Source of the DNA: Lewinellaceae bacterium
GTDB lineage: Bacteria; Bacteroidota; Bacteroidia; Chitinophagales; Saprospiraceae
Assembly (NCBI GenBank): GCA_020636005.1
Contig: JACJYR010000005.1
Span: 124,001 to 188,000, forward strand
Length of the DNA stretch: 64,000 bases
Direction of reading: 5' to 3'
Below the pieces are notes generated by a model that made no database searches, was not told the DNA's origin, and was given only the letters and a program-made list of their open reading frames with translations. Shown here in pieces: positions 52,098 to 59,326 of the stretch (positions are counted from its first letter, which is position 1; the number at the start of each line of letters is the position of its first letter). A program made the translations under genes and the position numbers.

Positions 52098-52538
52098 TTA
52101 TCGCATATATGTCGTTGTAGCAAGTTTTTCCCTGTATTTTTTTTCTAACGCCCTTGCAAAAGCTGCTTTGTCATACCGCAATGATTCCATTGCATCTCCA
52201 TTTACAATGTTCGGATGGAGGTCCCTTAGGTTGCTATCGCTCCAAACTGCAAGCTCTACAAGCATAGGTGTCAAAGCCAATCCCATATCGGTTAAAAGAT
52301 AGAGGTTGGTCTTTTTATTATCCGGTCGTTTTGTTTTGGTGATGATTCCCACCTCTTCAAGAAGTTTGAGTTTGGAGGAAAGAATATTGGTAGCAATGGC
52401 TTCCTCACTTTCCGTAAAGTCTTTAAAGGTTTCCTTGCCTTCGATTAGCATTTGCTTTACGATAACCAATATCCACTTGTCGCCTAAAATGTCTAGTGCT
52501 GAAGTAAACGGGCAATTACATCTGAAATCCTGTGGCAT
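52098..52538 (-). CDS. HxlR family transcriptional regulator
   Basis: This 146-residue winged-helix regulator contains the HxlR core CPFTSALDILGDKWILVIVKQM, with FKDFTESEEAIATNILSSKL as the recognition region and DNKKTNLYLLTDMGLAL as the wing. The Cys residues C7 and C9 near the N-terminus could serve redox or electrophile sensing, as in related HypR/YodB proteins. It is divergent from a SnoaL-like lipoprotein gene, with phased repeats between them that are its probable binding sites. Confidence 0.92.
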   Translation of the reverse strand: MPQDFRCNCPFTSALDILGDKWILVIVKQMLIEGKETFKDFTESEEAIATNILSSKLKLLEEVGIITKTKRPDNKKTNLYLLTDMGLALTPMLVELAVWSDSNLRDLHPNIVNGDAMESLRYDKAAFARALEKKYREKLATTTYMR

Positions 52539-52561
52539 ATGTTAAGGCTCTATTAAATATT

Positions 52562-52646
52562 ACTTGCAAAATGAAATTTATTTTCAAAATAACTTGCGTA
52601 TTGAAAGTTATTTTATAGTTTTGCTTGCGAAACAAAAGTAATAAAT
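52562..52646. promoter_or_regulatory. Phased direct repeats, probable HxlR operator
   Basis: A 23-bp repeat starting ACTTGC and ending TTATTTT lies at 52562-52584 and again at 52592-52614, exactly 30 bp apart. A weaker third copy starts near 52623. The 30-bp period places the sites on one face of the DNA. The second and third overlap the predicted promoter. Confidence 0.6.
52594..52623 (+). promoter_or_regulatory. Putative promoter of the SnoaL-like lipoprotein gene
   Basis: TTG at 52594-52596 and TAGTTTTG at 52616-52623 (exact TAnnTTTG) are spaced 19 bp. The start of transcription would fall about 25 bp before the ATG at 52655, within the repeat cluster. Confidence 0.5.
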
Positions 52647-52654
52647 TTTTTCAA

Positions 52655-53539
52655 ATGAGAAAAGAATTAACAGTATTTCTGCTATCAGGTATCCTCGCTT
52701 CCTGTGGCACAAGTCAAACTAAATCAACAAGCGGGCAAAATCAATCAAAAGTTATCAATATGAACAAAAAAGAAATCGTAGGCACATTTTTAGGGGCGGT
52801 GGCCAAACAGGATACCGCAACCATGCGTGAAATAGCCAATGCCGACTACATTCAACACAACCCCTTTGTTCCTACCGGTCTTGAGCCATTCATCGGAATG
52901 CTGCCGATTTTAAAGGAAAACGGCACCTATGCCGAAAACGTGCGAATGTTTGAAGATGGAAATTATGTATTTATGCATAACATCTGGAAAAACGCCAAAC
53001 CTTTTGGGGCGGAAGAAATGGTGGCTTTCGACATTATACGTGTAGATGAAAACGGCAAAGTAGCCGAACACTGGGACGCCATGACGACCCTTGTGAAAGA
53101 AACTGTCAGCGGAAGAACCCAAACCGATGGGCCAACTACAGTGGAAGACCGGGACAAAACCGATGCAAATAAAGCCTTGGCCGTAGCACTCATAGAAGAT
53201 GTATTGATGGGTAAAAACCCTGGCAATATTACCGCATACATCAGTGCAGAACAATACGACCAGCACAACCCACAAATAAAAGATGGATTAAGTGGCATTG
53301 GAGAAGCCGTAGCGTACCTCACTTCCCAAAACAATATGTTTAAGTACACCAAAATACACAAGGTACTGGGCGAAGGGAATTTCGTGCTCACGGTAAGTGA
53401 AGGTGAATGGAGCGGTAAATCACAAGTATTTTACGATTTATTCCGAATGAAAGGGGGTAAGATTGTAGAACACTGGGACGTTATTCAGGAAATTCCGACA
53501 GCAGGTTTGGCACACGCTAACGGTATGTTCGGGTTTTAG
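52655..53539 (+). CDS. SnoaL/NTF2-like double-domain lipoprotein
   Basis: This 294-residue probable lipoprotein has a lipobox in GILASCG. Two similar SnoaL-like domains follow in tandem. The first runs from NKKEIVGTFLGAVAKQDTAT and includes YIQHNPFVPTG; the second runs from NKALAVALIEDVLMGKNPGN and includes YDQHNPQIKDG. Each ends with a KxxEHWD motif. The shared QHNP and VEHWD segments are typical of the SnoaL-like (NTF2-fold) proteins regulated by HxlR-type repressors. The activity is unknown. The ATG at 52655 gives the clean lipoprotein signal. Confidence 0.88.
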   Translation: MRKELTVFLLSGILASCGTSQTKSTSGQNQSKVINMNKKEIVGTFLGAVAKQDTATMREIANADYIQHNPFVPTGLEPFIGMLPILKENGTYAENVRMFEDGNYVFMHNIWKNAKPFGAEEMVAFDIIRVDENGKVAEHWDAMTTLVKETVSGRTQTDGPTTVEDRDKTDANKALAVALIEDVLMGKNPGNITAYISAEQYDQHNPQIKDGLSGIGEAVAYLTSQNNMFKYTKIHKVLGEGNFVLTVSEGEWSGKSQVFYDLFRMKGGKIVEHWDVIQEIPTAGLAHANGMFGF

Positions 53540-53667
53540 TAAAAACTACTTTGAATTACTTGGGGCGTTGATGAAATTAACGATTTGACCCATTGGCACA
53601 AGTCTTCCATTATCTTTTCTGAAAGCTATACTGCACCTGCCCAAAAAAGCCCGGTGCCAGTCGCTAC

Positions 53668-53730
53668 AAAAAAACCTCAGTTCAAGCAAGACCCGCTTCG
53701 CTCAAAGCTTGCTCGAACTGTGGGTTTTTC
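53668..53730. terminator. Long hairpin downstream of the SnoaL-like gene
   Basis: Arms at 53668-53690 and 53708-53730 pair as AACCTCAGTTCAAGCAAG with CTTGCTCGAACTGTGGGTT, with A-runs and T-runs outside. The loop shares CGCTTCGCTCAA with the inverted repeat at 43558-43642. It may serve as a bidirectional terminator. Confidence 0.65.
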
Positions 53731-53791
53731 TCACGGGACGGAAGTGTAGCTGTTTGGGAATAGTGGGAGGACTTGCCCCAACGGGTTTCAT

Positions 53792-54307
53792 CTAAAATAA
53801 TTTGCACAATATTTTCCCATCCTCTTCCAATAAATATCGAGGTTCTTCTCCGTCTTCATTGATTTCCGCGATGTATCTTATAACACCATCGGTAAAATTT
53901 ATTTCACTTAAATCTAATAAGATAATATTTTTGTTAAGTTCACTTTCCATACTTTCCTCGAACGTGTTTTCTAATTGGTCGTTTTGAATAAACATCCCAC
54001 TTGCAACGTTTACACTACAAGTGTCATAAATCGTAAAGTTATATTTGTTTACTGTTGAGACAATTTGAACTATTAGATGTTTCCCCAAATCACATAGCTC
54101 CAAAGTGAAAGCATTAAGTGAATCAATATTGTCAAAGTTTTGATAATTTTCTTGAACGATGTCTTGAGGAAGTTCCGATTCGCCAATAAGCTCAAAATCC
54201 TCGTATGGCAATTCACATATAGGAGTTTGTGGTGCCTCATCATCATTGCAGGCAAAGAAAATTATTGAGAATGATAGAATCGAAAGAACGATTTTTTTAT
54301 GCCTCAT
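53792..54307 (-). CDS. Putative lipoprotein of unknown function
   Basis: This 171-residue protein has a lipoprotein signal (ILSFSIIFFACNDDE). The mature part is strongly acidic and has three further Cys residues (CELPY, LELCDLG, DTCSV) near its first half. No domain is recognised. Its base composition is more AT-rich than its neighbours, like the genes of the 43-47 kb island, so it may be acquired DNA. Confidence 0.7.
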   Translation of the reverse strand: MRHKKIVLSILSFSIIFFACNDDEAPQTPICELPYEDFELIGESELPQDIVQENYQNFDNIDSLNAFTLELCDLGKHLIVQIVSTVNKYNFTIYDTCSVNVASGMFIQNDQLENTFEESMESELNKNIILLDLSEINFTDGVIRYIAEINEDGEEPRYLLEEDGKILCKLF

Positions 54308-54828
54308 TTTTTTATTTTTTAGTTACAGCGAACGGTTGGGGCTGCTGACGTGCTGTCCTCTTGGGCGGCATTGGCACCCGTTGTCAAACCAGGGCATATC
54401 CCGTCAATGCCCCATCCCCCCAGCACCACCCACTTTAGGCGTTTCCTTGAAAAACGCCTTTCCATCAGCCCGGCAAGCTGGCTGATGAGCTGGATATGGA
54501 CCGGGTAAATTTAAACAAAAACAAAAAGGCGCAAAACCCGCCTCAAATGGAAAACGGTCTTTGCGCCTTTTGCAGAATTAATCCATGTGGGGTAAAACCA
54601 CTAAGGATCGAAAGAAAAATAATCCCGATGTGAAATCGGGATTATTTTAAAAAACCCTTCCATTGCTGGGGTTTTCAAAATCAAAATGGTGAAGTTATTT
54701 TTTCATCGTTACTAAAAGGGTTGATCCTGAGGGCAATGTTGTATGAAATAAACCCTTATCAACTTATTATCAACCTACTATCAACAGCATCCGCAGCTTG
54801 AATCAATTAACAGAAAGCAACGGCAGCC
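54308..54828. other. Gene-free stretch with family B repeat
   Basis: A hairpin near 54520-54570 (GGCGCAAAACCCGCC ... GGTCTTTGCGCCTTTT) resembles a terminator. It is followed by repeat family B copy 3. No supported gene. Confidence 0.6.
54601..54716 (+). repeat. Dispersed hairpin repeat, family B, copy 3
   Basis: It begins CTAAGGATCGAAAGAAAAAT, contains the AATAATCCCGAT/ATCGGGATTATT hairpin and GGGGTTTTC, and ends GTTACTAAA, nearly identical to the copy at 19029-19143. Confidence 0.9.
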
Positions 54829-57636
54829 CTATCGCACCACCAGCTTCCCAGTGCCCAAGTCCAGCCCCCCAGATTTCACCCGGATAAAATAGACGCCCGG
54901 CACCAGTGCATTTCTAAAAACCACAAAGCGATCTGTGGTATCGGTTTTTTGGTAAACAGGCCTACCAGTGATGTCCAAAAGTTGCAATTCCACCTGCTGC
55001 CCCGCTGCCAAGCCCTTTATTTCAATGTTCACCCGGTCCGACATGGGGTTTGGGAAAGCGTTCAGTTCCAGGCCCTGGCGCAGCGGCGTCCACACATCCA
55101 CGAAGACAAAGCCCGTGTCAATGCGGTGCTGGGTGGTATTGGTGAAAATGGGCGGGTTGTAGTCGAAAAAGATGGCGGCGGTGTTGAAGATGTCCGTGCC
55201 GAGTGGCACATCATGCCTCGGCCAAACCTTGAAGCTGACAAAGCCGTGGGAGGCTGGCTCGTTGAGCAGGCTGTCCAGCAAGTTGATGTTTTCAAAAACA
55301 AACTTGATGTTGCCCCCTTCGCCAAAATATTCAAAACGGTAGGGATGGCTGGCCGCCCCCGGCACGATGCTTAAAGGGTCGAGCCACTGCGAAAGCGTGT
55401 CCCTTATGACGACGGTTTCGGCCGTGTCGTTCCCCGTGTTTTGAAAACGGATGAGGTATTCGATAGGCGTGCCCGGCTCGATTTGGTGGTGGTCGCCATA
55501 GCCGAGCGGGAAGCCCTGTTTGTCGTTGGGGTCGTAGGGGCCGCTGATGGTGATGCACTCAATGTCCGTGAAGCCATCGAGATCATCCTGATAAAACATA
55601 TTTACAAAGCCCTGACTGCCAAAGGCTTCGCAACCCTCCACTGCCAGCGCTGGCTGCGATTGGCCGGGGTGGAAGGGCTCCTGTTCCACTTCCATGCGCC
55701 AGGTAGCGCCATTGGCCGGTTGTACGAATTCCCTGATTTCGCCCTGCAAAACCGGGGAAGCCGGCGGCCCCAGCATGAACATGACCGCATCTTCAATGAT
55801 GACAAAATTGAGCGGCACGGTCATGTCAGCAGTGCCCACATTTTCCACAAAGAAATGTACGCCATCCGTTTCGCAAGTGGCGCTCAATTCCAGGCTGGCG
55901 CCAGACCAAAGCATGTTTGCGCCGGGGCAAGGGTCGTTGGGGAAAATGGTGGCTTCCATGCAGGGTGTAGCGCCCATCGAGGCGTCGCAGCTCACGGCGA
56001 TGTTTACCCAAAACATACCACATTCGCCGATATTCACTTGCCCCAAATCAAATTGATAGCGATCTCCACCAAGGTCTGTGAAAGGGAGTTCGGCGCTGGT
56101 AATGGAGAGGTGCTCTTCCAGTTGCAAATCAACGTAAACGCCCGTTGTTGCCTGCGTACCCATGTTGCAGTAGTTTATCCAAAAGTGGTTGTTGGGGCTG
56201 CACCAACTGAGTTCGCTGCCGCTGAGGTCCACCTTCATGTCGTAGCAGTTGTCCACTACTTGCAGGCCAAGGGGGAAGAAATTCGTCTGCCCGCCAACCA
56301 CAGTGATGTTGAAAACGGATTGACAGGGCTGCCAGAAGCCGTTTGGCAGTTCGATGGAGATCGTGTAATCGCCGGGCTCCATGTATTTGCTCCAGGATGC
56401 CTGGTTGCTGGGGAGCGTGTTGGTAGTGGCATAGGTGATATTGCCCGCCGCATCCTGTATTTCCATGTTAAAACCTTCCAACAGTTGGTCGCCGCTGGAA
56501 AAAGAGCAATTGCCGTCGAAGTCGGCAAAAAGTTGCAGGTAGGTGAGGCCACAAAGCACGGGCGCATCTTCCACGAAAATGGAAGCTACCGCCTGGCATC
56601 CCGAAGCATCGGTCACCGTGACGTAGTTCATGCCCTCTGCGAAATCATGGTGGTTGGCATCGTCCACGCCGCCGGGGTTCCAGAAGTAGGAAAGGTTGCC
56701 AGCGCCCCCGGTCGTGTTGGCTAACAAGTAAGTGCCATTGCAGTTGCTGCCTTGCACCAGTTCAAGCTCCACGTCGAGGCCCACCGGCTCGGGCACGACG
56801 TAGCAACTGGACGCCACGCAGTTATCGGCGCTGGTAACGGTGACGCACCAGGTGCCTGGGGTGAGGGGGTGGAACTGGGTGGTAAAGCCGTCGTTCCAGA
56901 GGTAGCTGTAAGGTTGCGAGCCACCGGTGGCGTTGGCTTTCCCCATGATTTCACCGCAGCTCAATGCACCGGCATTGGAAATCCAGACAGTGGGTTTTCC
57001 AGGGCCGCCAACCACGTGTGCCGTGTCCCACACCTGACAGCCCGAATTCAAATCGGTGACGTAGGCGATGTACCAGCCGGGGTTGGTCACGGTAATGGTA
57101 TTGGTGCCGGTAGGCAGTAAAGCCCCATCCCCCCATTCCACAAAATAATTCCCGTTCGGTGGGTCAATGGAGACTGTCAAATCAAGGCTTGGGTCGGCGC
57201 AATCAAATACAGGGTCGGGCAAACTGACGGTGTGGGGATCCAGGTAGGTCACAGTCACTCCCCCACTGAACGAAAGGCAGGGATCGCTGAGATCAACACC
57301 GCCGCTACCATCGGGGTTGCCCGCAATGACAGCCACCTGGTATGTGACGCCCGACACGGCGGTTGGCGGTTTTGTAATGATGCCAATGGTACTATAGTAG
57401 CCCAGGATGTTCCCCAGTACCGTCGCTGTCCCATCGTGGATAATCCGTTTGTGCACATCGTTTGCGTCGAGCACCTGGTTGCCGTCCTGGACAGTATTGA
57501 AATTACCAAAACCGTCGCTACAAAAGGTGAAATCGCCCGGCTGCATGGTGCCGGCATCGGTGGTACATTGTGCCGCCCCATTTTGCATGGCAAACAAGGT
57601 CATTATGGCGATGATAGAAAACAATATCCTTTTCAT
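54829..57636 (-). CDS. Large multi-domain surface protein with T9SS sorting domain
   Basis: This 935-residue exported protein has a signal peptide (MKRILFSIIAIMTLFAMQNGAAQ). Beta-sandwich modules follow, including two SprB-like repeats (SQPYSYLWNDGFTTQFHPL and GNLSYFWNPGG ... YVTVTDASGCQAV) near 220-360, and an SdrD B-like module (LQLFADFDGNCSFSSGDQLL). The DUF7619-type module near 690-830 is marked by GPYDPNDKQGFPLGYG and NTAAIFFDYNPPIFTNT. The sorting domain begins at LNAFPNPMSDRVNIEI and ends GTGKLVVR. SprB-like repeats suggest a gliding or adhesion surface role. No enzyme domain is seen. Confidence 0.87.
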   Translation of the reverse strand: MKRILFSIIAIMTLFAMQNGAAQCTTDAGTMQPGDFTFCSDGFGNFNTVQDGNQVLDANDVHKRIIHDGTATVLGNILGYYSTIGIITKPPTAVSGVTYQVAVIAGNPDGSGGVDLSDPCLSFSGGVTVTYLDPHTVSLPDPVFDCADPSLDLTVSIDPPNGNYFVEWGDGALLPTGTNTITVTNPGWYIAYVTDLNSGCQVWDTAHVVGGPGKPTVWISNAGALSCGEIMGKANATGGSQPYSYLWNDGFTTQFHPLTPGTWCVTVTSADNCVASSCYVVPEPVGLDVELELVQGSNCNGTYLLANTTGGAGNLSYFWNPGGVDDANHHDFAEGMNYVTVTDASGCQAVASIFVEDAPVLCGLTYLQLFADFDGNCSFSSGDQLLEGFNMEIQDAAGNITYATTNTLPSNQASWSKYMEPGDYTISIELPNGFWQPCQSVFNITVVGGQTNFFPLGLQVVDNCYDMKVDLSGSELSWCSPNNHFWINYCNMGTQATTGVYVDLQLEEHLSITSAELPFTDLGGDRYQFDLGQVNIGECGMFWVNIAVSCDASMGATPCMEATIFPNDPCPGANMLWSGASLELSATCETDGVHFFVENVGTADMTVPLNFVIIEDAVMFMLGPPASPVLQGEIREFVQPANGATWRMEVEQEPFHPGQSQPALAVEGCEAFGSQGFVNMFYQDDLDGFTDIECITISGPYDPNDKQGFPLGYGDHHQIEPGTPIEYLIRFQNTGNDTAETVVIRDTLSQWLDPLSIVPGAASHPYRFEYFGEGGNIKFVFENINLLDSLLNEPASHGFVSFKVWPRHDVPLGTDIFNTAAIFFDYNPPIFTNTTQHRIDTGFVFVDVWTPLRQGLELNAFPNPMSDRVNIEIKGLAAGQQVELQLLDITGRPVYQKTDTTDRFVVFRNALVPGVYFIRVKSGGLDLGTGKLVVR

Positions 57637-57917
57637 ATTTCTCTTTTTTTTGGTGTTTAAAAATGGATGAATTTCATGGAGATGGTTGTGTTCAAGAAAA
57701 TTTCTGCAATAAATGGCAGGCTCTTTCGCCGTCCAACTTTAAAAACTTTTCCGCCTAATGAATCTGCCAGCGGTATTTATTCTTGAACACGGTACAAAAG
57801 TGCGGCGGGTTGGGTGGGTTTGAAAGAACAATTATTTAAGTTTGTAGGAGGTTTTTAATTTAATAAAACTCTAATCAACTGTAAAACAGTTTTTTACAAA
57901 AAATAAAGTAAAAAGAA

Positions 57918-59315
57918 TTGGAAAAAACCAAGCTTTGGGAAGCCATAAATACCCTCACGGCCATTGAGCGGCGATCATTTGCCCAGTGGGTGCAGTCGCC
58001 TTTTTTCACCCGGCAGGAACGGTCAGGGCGATTGCTGGACTATCTGATAGAATGTGTGAATGGAAAAAAAACGCCGGAAAAGGAGGAGGGCTACTCGGTT
58101 GTTTTCCCAGAAACTACTTATGACGACGTGCAGATGCGCCTGGTCATCAGCGAGTTGTACAAGTTGCTGGAGCATTTTTTTGTCTATCAGGAGTTGTTTG
58201 GCGATGCCGAAAACTACCCAACTGCCCTGGCATCGGCCTACCGGAAAAGGGGCCTGGACCGGCATTTCAAAAAAGCCATCTCGCAGGCCCGGCAGGCCAG
58301 GGAAGCGCAGCCGCACGAACATGCCGAGTATTTTTCCGGCACTTTTGAGGTGGAATTTCAGGATTTCCAGCATTTGTCGTCGGGCAGGCGGACGGCCTCT
58401 TTCAACATCCAGGAACTCTCCAATCTGGAGGACACCGCCTTCATCGCCCGCAAGCTGCGCCTCACCTGTATCGCCCTTTCCCACCAGACGGTTTATCAGG
58501 CAAACTACGACCTCGGCATGTTGGAAGCCGTCTTGGATCAGGTGCGCCGCAAGGACCTGATGGGCACGCCCGCCATTGGCCTTTACTACTTTGGATACTA
58601 CCTCATCACCCAACCGGAAGCGGAGGAGCATTTTACCCATTTTAAAAAACTGATGTTGTCGCAGGGCGCCAAACTCCCGCATGAAGAGCAGCGGAACCTT
58701 TACCTAATGGCCATCAATTACTGCATCAAAAAAGTGAACGCCCTCAACCAAGCCTATTACAGGGAAGCGCTCGATTTGTACGAATTTGCCCTCGCCAACC
58801 AGCTCTTGCTCGACCGGGGGAAGTTTTCCCCTTTTGCCTTCAACAACATCGTCGCCATCGCCCTGAAGGTGGGCGAGGTGGACTGGACAGAGCGCTTCGT
58901 CATCGAACAGTCGCCGCACCTGGAGCGCAAATCCCGCAACGCCACCTACCACCTCAACCTCGCCCGGGTGGAATACGTCCGCCGGGATTTTAAAAAAGCC
59001 CTGCTCCATCTTCAGGAGGCCGACTACAAAGACCTGATCAACAACCTCATTTCCAAAACACTCCAACTGAAAATCTTTGTGGAACTGGCCGAATACGACC
59101 TGGCCGATGCACACCTCAACGCCCTGCACACCTACATCCGCCGCAAGCGGGTGATGGGCTACCACCGCACCAATTTCCTAAATATGGTGCGCCACACCCG
59201 AGCCCTGATGAACCTTTCGCCCAACGACGATGTGGAACGGCAAGCACTCCGGGCAAGGATAGAGGCCGAGGAAATTTTGACGGAAAAGGAGTGGCTGCTG
59301 AAGATGCTGGAATGA
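57918..59315 (+). CDS. All-helical protein of unknown function, TTG start
   Basis: This 465-residue protein begins at TTG (57918). It has no signal peptide or membrane helix, and is almost entirely predicted helix with TPR/HAT-like spacing (YKLLEHFFVYQELFGDAENY, YYREALDLYEFALANQLLL, YLKKALLHLQEADY-type segments). I do not recognise a named family. It stands alone between two T9SS surface-protein genes on the opposite strand. A scaffold or regulatory role is only a guess. Confidence 0.75.
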   Translation: MEKTKLWEAINTLTAIERRSFAQWVQSPFFTRQERSGRLLDYLIECVNGKKTPEKEEGYSVVFPETTYDDVQMRLVISELYKLLEHFFVYQELFGDAENYPTALASAYRKRGLDRHFKKAISQARQAREAQPHEHAEYFSGTFEVEFQDFQHLSSGRRTASFNIQELSNLEDTAFIARKLRLTCIALSHQTVYQANYDLGMLEAVLDQVRRKDLMGTPAIGLYYFGYYLITQPEAEEHFTHFKKLMLSQGAKLPHEEQRNLYLMAINYCIKKVNALNQAYYREALDLYEFALANQLLLDRGKFSPFAFNNIVAIALKVGEVDWTERFVIEQSPHLERKSRNATYHLNLARVEYVRRDFKKALLHLQEADYKDLINNLISKTLQLKIFVELAEYDLADAHLNALHTYIRRKRVMGYHRTNFLNMVRHTRALMNLSPNDDVERQALRARIEAEEILTEKEWLLKMLE

Positions 59316-59326
59316 GGCAAGCCAGG

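Noticed and set aside
55441..56724. 427-codon plus-strand frame inside the T9SS surface protein at 54829-57636
   Set aside because: No recognisable domain, and the minus strand has signal peptide, repeat modules and sorting domain in one continuous frame.
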